Below are positions 42,649 through 51,069 of a DNA stretch of 64,000 nt, piece by piece (the stretch's first letter is position 1; each line of letters begins with the position of its first letter). This DNA is from Micrococcus sp023147585 (GTDB taxonomy: Bacteria > Actinomycetota > Actinomycetes > Actinomycetales > Micrococcaceae). Below the pieces are notes generated by a model. That model saw only the letters and a program-made list of their open reading frames with translations. It did not search any database and had not been told where the DNA came from. The DNA lies in the NCBI RefSeq assembly GCF_044872765.1, contig NZ_CP085253.1, forward strand, positions 186,001 through 250,000. The letters run 5' to 3'. Made by a program: the position numbers and the translations under genes.

Positions 42649-42784
42649 TGTGGGGCACGCAGGCCCTCGGTGCGCTGTCGATGCTGTGCCCGGCCCGTCG
42701 AGAGCACCGCAGACGCCTCACCCGAGACCGGCGGCCGGGGCGCTGGGCGATCCTGACCGTGCAGGGGCGGTGCGGAGGCTCGGG

Positions 42785-43090
42785 TCAGCCGAGCTCGACG
42801 ACCTCGAACTCGAGGAGGTCCGCGCCGGTGGCGACGGGGGCGGGGCGGCCGTCCTTCTCCGCCGAGTGGGCAGCCGGCATGCGGCCGGAGCGCCACGCCT
42901 GGAAGTCCTCCTCGGACGCCCACGTGGTCACCACGAAGTAGCGGTCCTCCCCGGCGGTGGGGCGCAGCAGCTGGAAGCCCTCGAAACCCGGCTCGGAGTC
43001 CACGGCGTGCTTGCGGGCGGCGAAGCGCTGCTCGAGCTCGCGACCGGCACCCTCGGGGACGGTGATGGCGTTGATCTTCACGACGGACAC
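42785..43090 (-). CDS. mhuD: Heme-degrading monooxygenase, MhuD-like
   Basis: The protein has 101 residues with the ABM ferredoxin-like fold. It aligns residue for residue, from memory, with M. tuberculosis MhuD: KINAI with Asn7, Arg26, YFVVTTWASEEDFQAW with Trp66, and the heme-ligand His75. MhuD opens heme to mycobilin without releasing carbon monoxide, freeing iron. A C-terminal LLEFEVVEL strand is conserved. The GTG at 43090 follows AGGAGGCCACC. Neighbouring genes are not iron-related, so this looks like a single-gene unit. Confidence 0.9.
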   Translation of the reverse strand: MSVVKINAITVPEGAGRELEQRFAARKHAVDSEPGFEGFQLLRPTAGEDRYFVVTTWASEEDFQAWRSGRMPAAHSAEKDGRPAPVATGADLLEFEVVELG

Positions 43091-43197
43091 GGTGGCCTCC
43101 TGGAGACGGGACGGTGGGGCAGGGCGGGCGCCCTCCTGCCCTGCCAGGGTAGACCCCCGCCCGGCACTACCAGGAGCGCAACCACGGACACGACAAC

Positions 43198-43226
43198 GCC
43201 CCCGGAATCCGCATGATTCCGGGGGC
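43198..43226 (-). terminator. Terminator after tRNA-His
   Basis: A perfect 12-bp stem (GCCCCCGGAATC/GATTCCGGGGGC) with a five-base loop is followed on the minus strand by a mildly T-rich stretch (GTTGTCGTGT). Confidence 0.8.
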
Positions 43227-43231
43227 CTCGG

Positions 43232-43308
43232 TGGGGTGAGCGACGGGGATTGAACCCGCGACCTTCTGGACCACAACCAGACGCTCTGCCGACTGAGCTA
43301 CGCCCACC
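43232..43308 (-). tRNA. tRNA-His (anticodon GTG)
   Basis: On the minus strand the gene has acceptor GTGGGCG/CGCTCAC, anticodon loop with GTG, and TTCAATC in the T loop. The extra G at -1 (43308) pairs with the discriminator C, as in tRNA-His. CCA is encoded (43232-43234). Confidence 0.95.
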
Positions 43309-43351
43309 ATGCATGCTCCCGATGGGGGTGACCCGTGCGGAGCAGCGGGTA

Positions 43352-43999
43352 CTACTGTACACGATCCTGAGGGTCGCCCGCGCCAGCGGTGATCCGGGCC
43401 GAGATCGAGCGGGCCTCGTCCGACGTCGGGCCGGGGGCCGGGAGCATGACCGCCTCGCGGTAGTAGCGCAGCTCGGTGATCGAGTCCCGGATGTCGCCGA
43501 GGGCGCGGTGGCCGCCCGTCTTCGCCGGCGCCTGGTAGTAGGCGCGCGGATACCAGCGGCGCGCGAGCTCCTTGAGCGTGGAGACGTCCACGATCCGGTA
43601 GTGCAGGTGCTCCACGACGCGCGGCATGTACCGGGACAGGAACAGCTTGTCCTGGCCCACGGAGTTGCCGGCCAGCAGGGCCCTGCCCGCGGGCACGCGC
43701 TCGGCCATGTAGGCCAGCACCCGCTCGGCAGCCTCCTCGAGGGGGAGCCCGGACTCGAACTCCTCGATCAGTCCGGACGTGGTGTGCATGTCCCGGACGA
43801 ACGGGTCCATCTGGGCGAGGGCGGCCGCGGTCGGGCGGATCACGAGGTCCAGCCCCTCGTCGAGGAGCTCGAGCTCGGAGTCCGTGATGAGCACGGCTAC
43901 CTCCACCAGCACGTCGACGTCCGGGTCCAGGCCGGTCATCTCGCAGTCGATCCAGACCAGCGGGGCGCGCTCCGGCGCGGGGGTGTTCGTGTCGCTCAT
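43352..43999 (-). CDS. orn: Oligoribonuclease
   Basis: The protein has 215 residues and degrades 2-5 base RNA fragments, including pGpG from cyclic-di-GMP breakdown. It is a DEDDh exonuclease: Exo I LVWIDCEMTGLD, Exo II near LLAGNSVGQDKLFLSRYMP, and Exo III with GGHRALGDIRDSITELRYY. The ATG at 43999 lies seven bases after a TAGCCT -10 box, supporting a leaderless message and this start. It is divergent from the mannosyltransferase run. Confidence 0.95.
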   Translation of the reverse strand: MSDTNTPAPERAPLVWIDCEMTGLDPDVDVLVEVAVLITDSELELLDEGLDLVIRPTAAALAQMDPFVRDMHTTSGLIEEFESGLPLEEAAERVLAYMAERVPAGRALLAGNSVGQDKLFLSRYMPRVVEHLHYRIVDVSTLKELARRWYPRAYYQAPAKTGGHRALGDIRDSITELRYYREAVMLPAPGPTSDEARSISARITAGAGDPQDRVQ

Positions 44000-44006
44000 G
44001 GAATCC

Positions 44007-44012
44007 AGGCTA
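44007..44012 (-). promoter_or_regulatory. Leaderless promoter of orn (TAGCCT)
   Basis: TAGCCT on the minus strand is followed by exactly seven bases and the orn ATG. Confidence 0.55.
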
Positions 44013-44029
44013 CTCGTGGTCCACGATGA

Positions 44030-44035
44030 TAGATT
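44030..44035 (+). promoter_or_regulatory. Candidate -10 box for the mannosyltransferase run (TAGATT)
   Basis: TAGATT lies 60 bases upstream of the first transferase ATG, in the divergent gap with orn. Confidence 0.4.
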
Positions 44036-44089
44036 CGCCGTCAGTCCCACCCCGGGTTCCGACCCGGCCCGCACGGAAGGACACGCCCC

Positions 44090-45733
44090 ATGAGCGCGCC
44101 CACCCCGCCGCCGTCGTCCCCGTCGGGGGAGCGGCCGGCGCCCGGCGGCGCGAGCGCAGCTCCGCGGCCGCTCGGCCCGGGCGGCTCGCCGCGCGTCCCG
44201 CTCCTCGTCGGGCTCCTGGGGTCCCTCCTGGTGGTGGCGGGCTCCTACAGCGTGGGCTGGCTCGCGTCCGTCTCCCCCCTGAACCGCTGGCAGTGGCTCA
44301 TCCCGTGGCGCACGGACGAGGCGGGCGTCCTCACCGGCATCACGCTCCTCACCCTCGGCTTCTGGCTCCTGTTCTGGGCCTGGATCCGTCTCGGCCAGAC
44401 CGTGGACCCGCGCGGCGGCGGGACGGTGGGCACTATGACCTGGGCGTCGGCCCTGTGGAGCGCCCCCCTCCTGGTGGCGCTGCCCATCCTGAGCCGGGAC
44501 ATGTACGCGTACGTGGCCCAGGGGCGCATGATGGCGGCTGGGAAGAACCCCTACGAGGACAGCATCTCCGACGTCTCGAACTGGCTCCAGCTCGGTGCGG
44601 ACTCCATGTGGGCCTACGACGGCACCCCCTACGGGCCCGTCTTCCTGTGGGTGGAGCAGGCGATGGTGAACGCCAGCGGGGGAGAGAACCCGGACCTGGC
44701 CATCGTGCTCTTCCGCCTCGTGGCGGTGCTCGGCGTGGTCCTCACCGCGGTCTTCGTGCCCCTGCTCGCACGCCGCACGGGGACGCCGCCCGGCTGGGCG
44801 CAGTGGCTCACCACCGCCAACCCGCTCGTCATCATCCACTTCGTCGCCTCCGGTCACAACGACGCCCTCATGGTGGGCCTGGCGCTCGCCGGCACGTGGT
44901 GCGCCCTGCGCGCCGGGCGCCCGGAGCGGCCCCAGTCAGCGCTCGCCTCGGCCGGGTGGGGCCTGGCCGGCGTGCTCCTCGTGACCCTCTCGCTCGGCGT
45001 CAAGCCCATCACCGTGGTGCTCCTGCCGTTCATCGGCCTGCTGTGGGCGGGCCCCCGAGCCGGGTGGCCCCGTCGCTTCGCCTGCTGGGCGGCGACGGCG
45101 GTGACCTCCGCCCTCATCATGCTCGCGGTGGGGCACGCCAACGGCTACGGCTTCGGCTGGGTGTCCGTCATGGCGAGCACGGGTACGGGCACGTCCCCGT
45201 GGGCGCCCATCGGCATGCTCTCCAGCGTGACCATCGGGGTCCTGGAGGCGCTCGGGAACGATGTGGACCGCAGCGGCATCGAGGGCCTCTACAAGACGGC
45301 CGGACGCCTCCTCTCGGTGCTCGTGGTGGCCGTGCTCATGTTCCGGGGCCGCCAGGACCGGATCCTGCCTCGGATGACGTGGGCGTTCACTGCACTCGTG
45401 GTGCTCTCCCCGGTGATCCACCCGTGGTACCTGCTGTGGCTGCTGCCCTTCTTCGCCGTGATCGGCATCCCGGACGACTGGCGGCTGACGTGGGTGTTCT
45501 TCACCGTGTGCTTCTTCCTCACCTACGGCGCCCAGGACCAGCTGTTCACGTGGCCGTTCCTGGAGATCGCGGGCGAGGTGAAGGTCGTCTCGCTGGCGGT
45601 CTCGGCCCTGTGCCTCGTGTGGATCCTGCTCCTGGACCCGCACACGCGGCACGTCCTGCGCGGCAGGATGCCCGGCCGTCACGAGCTCCGGACGGTCGCC
45701 CGCAGCGTGAGGCGTCGGCCGGAGGTCCGGTGA
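44090..45733 (+). CDS. Alpha-1,6-mannosyltransferase, MptB-like GT-C enzyme
   Basis: The protein has 547 residues with about 12 membrane segments. GT-C features are LPILSRDMYAYVAQGRMMAAG (Arg-Asp pair in the first loop), NPYEDSISD, DGTPYGPVFLWVE, and VIHPWYLLWLLPFF. These match polyprenol-phosphomannose-dependent mannosyltransferases of the MptA/MptB type, which extend the lipomannan backbone. Micrococcus cells are known for (succinylated) lipomannan. It is first in a tight run of three same-strand membrane enzymes and overlaps the next gene by GTGA. Confidence 0.85.
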   Translation: MSAPTPPPSSPSGERPAPGGASAAPRPLGPGGSPRVPLLVGLLGSLLVVAGSYSVGWLASVSPLNRWQWLIPWRTDEAGVLTGITLLTLGFWLLFWAWIRLGQTVDPRGGGTVGTMTWASALWSAPLLVALPILSRDMYAYVAQGRMMAAGKNPYEDSISDVSNWLQLGADSMWAYDGTPYGPVFLWVEQAMVNASGGENPDLAIVLFRLVAVLGVVLTAVFVPLLARRTGTPPGWAQWLTTANPLVIIHFVASGHNDALMVGLALAGTWCALRAGRPERPQSALASAGWGLAGVLLVTLSLGVKPITVVLLPFIGLLWAGPRAGWPRRFACWAATAVTSALIMLAVGHANGYGFGWVSVMASTGTGTSPWAPIGMLSSVTIGVLEALGNDVDRSGIEGLYKTAGRLLSVLVVAVLMFRGRQDRILPRMTWAFTALVVLSPVIHPWYLLWLLPFFAVIGIPDDWRLTWVFFTVCFFLTYGAQDQLFTWPFLEIAGEVKVVSLAVSALCLVWILLLDPHTRHVLRGRMPGRHELRTVARSVRRRPEVR

Positions 45734-47313
45734 AGCACGGCGCCGAGGCGCCGGATCCCCGTGCGGCCGTGCGGGAGGGGACCGTCGCCGCCGTGCTCAT
45801 CATGGTCGCCTCGTGGGGCGTGGGGTGGCTGCCGATGACCACGGACACCGTCTTCGCCGGCACGCGGCTGCTCAACCCGCTGCGCGCCAACCTCGTGGGC
45901 GTGATCGGGTGCGCGGTCCTGCTGGCGGTCGGCTGCCTGCTGCTGGCCCGCGCGTGGCTGCGGCTCGGGCGCGCCCTGCGCGGCCGCTGGGACTCCCAGG
46001 GCTCAGCGGTGACGCGCGCGGCGTGGCAGTGGTCCCTCCCGATGCTGGGCGCCTTCCCCATCTTCTCCCGGGACGTCTACTCCTACCTCCAGCAGGGGCG
46101 GGTGGTGGCGCTCGGGCTGGACCCCTACCGGGAGGGCGTCTCCCGGCTGCCCGGGTGGTTCATGCAGGGGGCGGACTCCATCTGGGCCGAGTCCCCGTCT
46201 CCGTACGGCCCGCTGTTCCTGCTCTTCGCGGAGGGGGCGTGGCGGTTCTCCGGCGGGAACATCGAGCTCGGGGTGCTGTGCTTCCGGCTCCTCGCCCTGG
46301 CCGGGATGGCCCTGTGCCTGTGGGCCGTGCGCCGTCTCGCGGACGCGGCGGGCCGCGGCGGACGCTGGGCCGCGTGGCTGTGCGTGGCGAACCCGCTGTT
46401 CCTGCTCTACATGGTGGCCGGCGCCCACAATGACGCCCTCATGAGCGGGCTCATGCTGGCCGGTCTCCTGCTGCTGGTGCGCCTTCCGCGCCGTCGCCTC
46501 CACGGACTGTGGGGCCTCGTGCTCATCTCGCTCTCGGTGGCCATCAAGCCGCTGACCGCGCTGGCCCTGCCGTTCGCCGCCCTCCTGCTGCCCGCCGGCT
46601 GGGCGCCCTTCCGCGCCGGCGGGCGGCCGCCTCGGCGCCGCGAGCGCCTCGGCCCCTGGATCACGACGGCGGCGGTCGCCCTGGCCGTCCTGACGATCCT
46701 GGGAGCGGGCACGGGGCTGTGGTTCGGGTGGGCGGCCGCCATGCTCACGAGCGGCGACGCCGCCTTCCCCTATGCGCCGGTGGGACTGGTGGGGCTCGGC
46801 CTCGGCTGGCTCGTGGACGCGGTGAGCCCCGTGCCCGCCCGGTCGGCCGCGAACGCGTTCTACACCCTGATGACGTTGGCCGCGCTGGTCTTCACCGCCT
46901 GGATGGCGCTGCGCCGCCGCCCCGTGGACCCGGTGCTCTCCTCCGCCGCCGTGCTCGTCGTGGCCGTGCTCACGGCGCCCATCATCCAGCCGTGGTATCT
47001 GCTCTGGGTGCTGCCGCTGTTCGCGTGCGCCCTCCCCGGCACGCCCCGCGGACCGCTCCACCCGCGCTGGCTGGGCTGGGTGACGGCGTTGGCCGTCCTG
47101 CTGCTCATCGGCGTCGGCGTGGTGGACCAGATCTCCGTGGCCCAGTGGATGCCGCTCGCGGCCGTGCGCGGGGCGACGGCGCTCGCCGCCCTCGTCGGCA
47201 TCCTCCTGATCGCGTTCCGCGACCCGTCCACCGCCGTGCTGTTCCCCGGCCGCGGCCGTGCCCCGCTCGAGACGATCGAGCCTCGCCCCGCCATCCCCCG
47301 GGAGGGACCATGA
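45730..47313 (+). CDS. Second MptA/MptB-like GT-C mannosyltransferase
   Basis: The protein has 527 residues and is a clear paralogue of the gene before it: FPIFSRDVYSYLQQGRVVALGLDPYREGV, ESPSPYGPLFLLFAE, VAGAHNDALMSGLMLAG and IIQPWYLLWVLPLF align with the same motifs. About 12 membrane segments are visible. Tandem copies may build successive parts of the alpha-1,6-mannan chain. The GTG at 45730 overlaps the previous stop; the stop overlaps the next ATG. Confidence 0.83.
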   Translation: MKHGAEAPDPRAAVREGTVAAVLIMVASWGVGWLPMTTDTVFAGTRLLNPLRANLVGVIGCAVLLAVGCLLLARAWLRLGRALRGRWDSQGSAVTRAAWQWSLPMLGAFPIFSRDVYSYLQQGRVVALGLDPYREGVSRLPGWFMQGADSIWAESPSPYGPLFLLFAEGAWRFSGGNIELGVLCFRLLALAGMALCLWAVRRLADAAGRGGRWAAWLCVANPLFLLYMVAGAHNDALMSGLMLAGLLLLVRLPRRRLHGLWGLVLISLSVAIKPLTALALPFAALLLPAGWAPFRAGGRPPRRRERLGPWITTAAVALAVLTILGAGTGLWFGWAAAMLTSGDAAFPYAPVGLVGLGLGWLVDAVSPVPARSAANAFYTLMTLAALVFTAWMALRRRPVDPVLSSAAVLVVAVLTAPIIQPWYLLWVLPLFACALPGTPRGPLHPRWLGWVTALAVLLLIGVGVVDQISVAQWMPLAAVRGATALAALVGILLIAFRDPSTAVLFPGRGRAPLETIEPRPAIPREGP

Positions 47314-48656
47314 GCGACCGTGACCGCCCCGCCTCCGGCCCTGCTTCTTGCCGGGTCGCCGTCCTCCTCGGCGCGACGGCGCTGGCCGCCGTCCTCGGCC
47401 TGCTGAGCAAGCAGTGGTGCCGCGTGCACGGCTGGGCCGCCCCGGGCGTGCACGTCCACCTGTGCTATTCGGACTTCGCGCAGCTGTTCCCCACGCGGGG
47501 CCTGGCCGACGGGCACTTCCCCTTCTCCGCGTCGCTTCCGACGGAGCAGTGGATGGAGTACCCGGCACTGCTGGCCGTCGTCGCGGGGGTCACCTCCTGG
47601 CTCGTGCCCGCCGGCGGGTCCCTGCACGAGCGCACCGTGGCCTACTTCGACGTGAACGCGGCGGGCGTGGTGCTCTGCTGGATGGTCACGGTGGTGGCGA
47701 CGGCGTCCACGGCGCGCGGCCGGTCGCGGGACGCGCTCCTGGTGGCCCTCGCGCCGGGGGTCGTCCTGACCTCGATGCTCAACTGGGACCTGTGGGCGGT
47801 CATGCTCGCCGCCCTGGCCCTGTGGGCGTGGTCCGCGGACCGCCCCACGCTCTCGGGCGCGCTCCTCGGCCTGGGCGCCGCCGCGAAGCTCTACCCCCTG
47901 TTCTTCTTCGGCGCCCTCCTGGTCCTCGCGCTGCGCACGGGCCGGTGGGCGGGGTTCGGGAGGGCGCTCGCGGCGGGGACGGCGGCGTGGCTGGCCGTGA
48001 ACCTCCCGTTCATGCTGACGGCGTTCGACCAGTGGGCGCGCTTCTACGCCTTCTCGGGCGAGCGTGCGGTCTCCTTCTCCTCGGTGTGGCTCGCGTTCGT
48101 CTGGACCGGATGGTCCGGGGAGACGTTCTCGCTGGTGTCGAACGGGCTGTTCGCGGTGTGCTGCGCGGGGATCGCGTGGCTGGGGCTGGCGGCCCCGGTG
48201 CGCCCTCGCCTGGCCCAGCTCTGCCTGCTGATCGTGGCGGCGTTCCTGCTCCTGGGGAAGGTGTACTCGCCGCAGTTCGTGATGTGGCTGATCCCGCTCG
48301 TCGTCCTCGCGACGCCGCGGCGCCGGATGTTCTGGGCCTGGCAGGTCGTGGAGGTCTACCACTGGGCCGGAGTCTGGATGGAGTCCGCGCGCATCACGTC
48401 CGGCGGGACGTTCGGCGGGGCCTGGGCCACCCTCTGGTACGGCTCGGGAGTGGTGCTGCACGTGGCCGCCGTCGCCTGGATCTGCGTCATCGTCATCCGT
48501 GACGTCCTCGACCCGGCGCGGGACCCGGTGCGACGCACCGCCCTCGAGCGGGGCGCGCCGTGCGTCGCCCCGGGCATCGCGGAGGACCCGAACGCGGGCC
48601 CGTTCTGGGGCGCGCCGGACGGCCCGCTGGCCGCCGCCGTTCAGCGGCGGAGGTAG
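47310..48656 (+). CDS. GT87-like membrane mannosyltransferase
   Basis: The protein has 448 residues with about ten membrane segments. The features YSDFAQLFPTRGL, MEYPALLAVVAG, LNWDLWAVMLAALALWAW, LGLGAAAKLYPLFFFGALL and GKVYSPQFVMWLIPL fit the GT87 (DUF2029, PimE-like) family of polyprenol-phosphate sugar transferases. It likely adds side or capping mannose to a lipid-linked glycan. It overlaps the upstream stop by ATGA. Its last 16 bases overlap the end of the convergent DUF2079 gene. Confidence 0.82.
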   Translation: MSDRDRPASGPASCRVAVLLGATALAAVLGLLSKQWCRVHGWAAPGVHVHLCYSDFAQLFPTRGLADGHFPFSASLPTEQWMEYPALLAVVAGVTSWLVPAGGSLHERTVAYFDVNAAGVVLCWMVTVVATASTARGRSRDALLVALAPGVVLTSMLNWDLWAVMLAALALWAWSADRPTLSGALLGLGAAAKLYPLFFFGALLVLALRTGRWAGFGRALAAGTAAWLAVNLPFMLTAFDQWARFYAFSGERAVSFSSVWLAFVWTGWSGETFSLVSNGLFAVCCAGIAWLGLAAPVRPRLAQLCLLIVAAFLLLGKVYSPQFVMWLIPLVVLATPRRRMFWAWQVVEVYHWAGVWMESARITSGGTFGGAWATLWYGSGVVLHVAAVAWICVIVIRDVLDPARDPVRRTALERGAPCVAPGIAEDPNAGPFWGAPDGPLAAAVQRRR

Positions 48657-50104
48657 TCCGAGCACGTCCGGTCCACCGCGCGCCCCGGGTGGTGGAGCAC
48701 GATCACCCCGTCCTCGGACCACACCCGTTGGAAGCCGAGGGCGCGGGCGCGTTCCAGGACCTGCCCGGGTGCCAGCGGGTCCCACCCGCCGGGCTCCTCC
48801 TCCTGCAGGTCCACGATGGTCCAGGTGGCCAGCTCGTCGCCGATGTCCCCGGCGAGGCCCACGTACGTCCGCGTGGTCAGGTGGGGGATGACGTGGTCCG
48901 GGGCCTCGACGCACACGCCGTCCGGGATGAGGGAGACCGCGCGGTCAAGGCTGCGCGCGTGCGCCGTGACCGCCATGTCCCCCGTGAGGGTGCGGTGGAA
49001 CGGGAAGACGAGCGGGAACACGGCCGTGCCGAGCAGCGAGACGCCCAGGGCCGCGGCGACGAGCACCGTGGGCAGCCGCCGCAGCTCCTCCCGCCGGGCC
49101 GCCAGCCGGTGCGCCGCCTCGAGCGCGGCCATCAGGAGGATGGGCGCCAGGATGGCGTCGTACTGGAAGACGGGGCTCCACACGGTGAGCCGGTCGTTGA
49201 AGAGGCGAGAGAGCAGGACGGGCATCGCCAGCAGCGTCAACGGGCTGAGGAGCGGCAGGAGCAGCAGGGGCACGAGGTGCAGGAGCAGCAGGGCGATCTT
49301 CAACGGGTGGTCCACCAGCACCCCGACGGCGGAGAGCGGCCGCGTGAGGATGAACAGGAGGGAGGAGGGAAGGTCCGGGCCGAGCGCCGTGAACTGCCAG
49401 TAGCCGAAGCTCCCCGTGGGGGAGAAGCGGGGGATGGCGACGGACGTGGCGAACCAGTAGCCGGCCACGCCCAGGACCGCGGTGACGGCGGCCTGCACCC
49501 GGTGGCCGCGGATCGCGAGCACCAGCGCCACCGCCACGAGCGTGACGCCCATGTCCTCGCGCACCGTGAGGAGGCTCGCGGCGAGCGCCGTGACGGTCCA
49601 CGGGCGGCCCCCGTCCAGGGCCCAGACCAGCCACGCCATGAGGGGCACGCCCAGGGTGATCTCGTGGAAGTCCCAGTTGACCATGGCCTGGAAGGGCCAG
49701 GAGAGCAGCAGCGCCGCGGCCGCGCCCAGGGCGAGGCCGTGGCCCGATCGGCGGCGGGCGAACAGGTACACGGGCACCGCGGCCAGCGCGAGGGCCAGCG
49801 CCATGACGATCCCGAGCACGCGGGGGTCGTCCCAGATCCAGTAGGCGGGCGCCAGCAGGGCGAGGACCGGGTGGAAGTGGTCGCCCAGGAGGTGGAAGCC
49901 CACCCCCTTGACCGGCACGATCGGTGGCTTGAGGAGGGCGTACTGCCGGATCGCCTGGTCGAAGATCCCCAGGTCGTAGCCCTTCGACTCGTAGGCCCGG
50001 TGGCGCAGGAACGAATGGGTCACGGCCAGGGCCGTGAACGCGGCCAGCAGCAGCGCGAGGTGCCATCGCTCCCGCGGAGCGGGCCACGCGCGCCGGCGAT
50101 CCAT
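48641..50104 (-). CDS. DUF2079 family polytopic membrane protein
   Basis: The protein has 487 residues with about ten membrane segments. It contains YESKGYDLGIFDQAIRQYAL, HLLGDHFHPVLALLAPAYWI and WDFHEITLGVPLMAWLVWAL, typical of DUF2079. Distant similarity of this family to GT-C transferases suggests a role with the neighbouring glycan enzymes, but no substrate is known. The start at 50104 follows GAGGAGG; an ATG five codons upstream is less likely. A long extracytoplasmic C-terminal domain (about 390-487) follows the last membrane segment. Confidence 0.82.
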   Translation of the reverse strand: MDRRRAWPAPRERWHLALLLAAFTALAVTHSFLRHRAYESKGYDLGIFDQAIRQYALLKPPIVPVKGVGFHLLGDHFHPVLALLAPAYWIWDDPRVLGIVMALALALAAVPVYLFARRRSGHGLALGAAAALLLSWPFQAMVNWDFHEITLGVPLMAWLVWALDGGRPWTVTALAASLLTVREDMGVTLVAVALVLAIRGHRVQAAVTAVLGVAGYWFATSVAIPRFSPTGSFGYWQFTALGPDLPSSLLFILTRPLSAVGVLVDHPLKIALLLLHLVPLLLLPLLSPLTLLAMPVLLSRLFNDRLTVWSPVFQYDAILAPILLMAALEAAHRLAARREELRRLPTVLVAAALGVSLLGTAVFPLVFPFHRTLTGDMAVTAHARSLDRAVSLIPDGVCVEAPDHVIPHLTTRTYVGLAGDIGDELATWTIVDLQEEEPGGWDPLAPGQVLERARALGFQRVWSEDGVIVLHHPGRAVDRTCSDYLRR

Positions 50105-50183
50105 GGGGGGCCTCCTCATGCTCGGGCCTCCTGACGCTCGGGACGACGACGACGGTGCACGGCGGCAGGGCGCGGCACGGCGG

Positions 50184-50257
50184 TGCCCCAGGAGGGATTC
50201 GAACCCCCGACCGGCGGATTAGAAGGCCGCTGCTCTGTCCAGCTGAGCTACTGGGGC
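50184..50257 (-). tRNA. tRNA-Arg (anticodon TCT)
   Basis: On the minus strand the gene has acceptor GCCCCAG/CTGGGGC, D-arm AGCTCAGCTGG, anticodon loop CTTCTAA and T loop TTCGAAT. No CCA is encoded. Confidence 0.94.
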
Positions 50258-50451
50258 TGGGCCGTGCCATTCTACCGGCCGGGCTCGGCGCCGTTCCTGC
50301 ACAGGCGACGTCCGCGCCCGGCGGGTCCCCAGCGCGGCGGACGTGCCGGACGCCGGCCGCTCCGGGGGCGTCTGATGGGGGTGGCGGATCGACCGATGCG
50401 CCGCAGACCCGCTCCGGGCCGGGCCCGGGGCCGCGCAGAGAAGGACCCATC

Positions 50452-51009
50452 ATGCAGGACACCATCACCATCCGCGGCTTCGTCGCCACCGACCCCGCCG
50501 TCCGCCACACCGCCTCCGGCACCACGGTGGCGGGCTTCCGCCTGGCCACCACGGAGCGGCGCTTCGACCGGGACGCCGGCACGTGGGTGGACGCCCACAC
50601 CAACTGGTACAGCGTCTCCGCGTTCGGTCAGCTCGGCTCGAACACCGCGCAGTCGATCAAGAAGGGCAACCCCGTGATCGTCACCGGCCGCCTGCGGGTG
50701 CGGGACTGGTCCACGGAGGAGCGCTCGGGGACGTCCGTGGACGTCGTGGCGGACGCCGTCGGCCTGGACCTGGGCTACGGCTCGGGGGCCTTCGTGCGCA
50801 ACCAGCGCGCCTCGGCGCCGCGGGAGGAGCCGCGCGAGGAGCGGGCCGCCGGCGCCGAGCCGGCCGAGGACTTCGGGGGTCCGGCCCATGACGCCTTCGC
50901 GCCGGCCCGCGCGGACCGCCCGGCCGACGACGGCGGCGAGGAGCAGGAGGGCGACGAGCGCGTGGGGGAGGAGGCGGCGCGCACCCCGGGCGTGCTCACG
51001 GCTGCCTGA
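50452..51009 (+). CDS. ssb: Single-stranded DNA-binding protein, paralogue without acidic tip
   Basis: The protein has 185 residues. The OB fold (1-115) is clear: TIRGFVATDPAVRHTASGTT, FRLATTERRFDRDAGTWVD, NWYSVSAFGQLGSNTAQSIKKG and VIVTGRLRVRDW. The acidic disordered tail ends GVLTAA and lacks the DDDIPF-type tip that normally recruits repair proteins. A second paralogous SSB next to an ettA-like gene is also found in mycobacteria (Rv2478c/Rv2477c, from memory). It is probably specialised rather than the replication SSB. Confidence 0.9.
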   Translation: MQDTITIRGFVATDPAVRHTASGTTVAGFRLATTERRFDRDAGTWVDAHTNWYSVSAFGQLGSNTAQSIKKGNPVIVTGRLRVRDWSTEERSGTSVDVVADAVGLDLGYGSGAFVRNQRASAPREEPREERAAGAEPAEDFGGPAHDAFAPARADRPADDGGEEQEGDERVGEEAARTPGVLTAA

Positions 51010-51056
51010 GGCGAGCGGGGCGGCCGTCGGATGAGAGGAATCCGGCGGCCACCCAC

Positions 51057-51062
51057 TAGCCT
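51057..51062 (+). promoter_or_regulatory. Leaderless promoter of ettA (TAGCCT)
   Basis: TAGCCT is followed by exactly seven bases and the ettA ATG; no ribosome binding site lies between. Confidence 0.55.
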
Positions 51063-51069
51063 GGGACGC

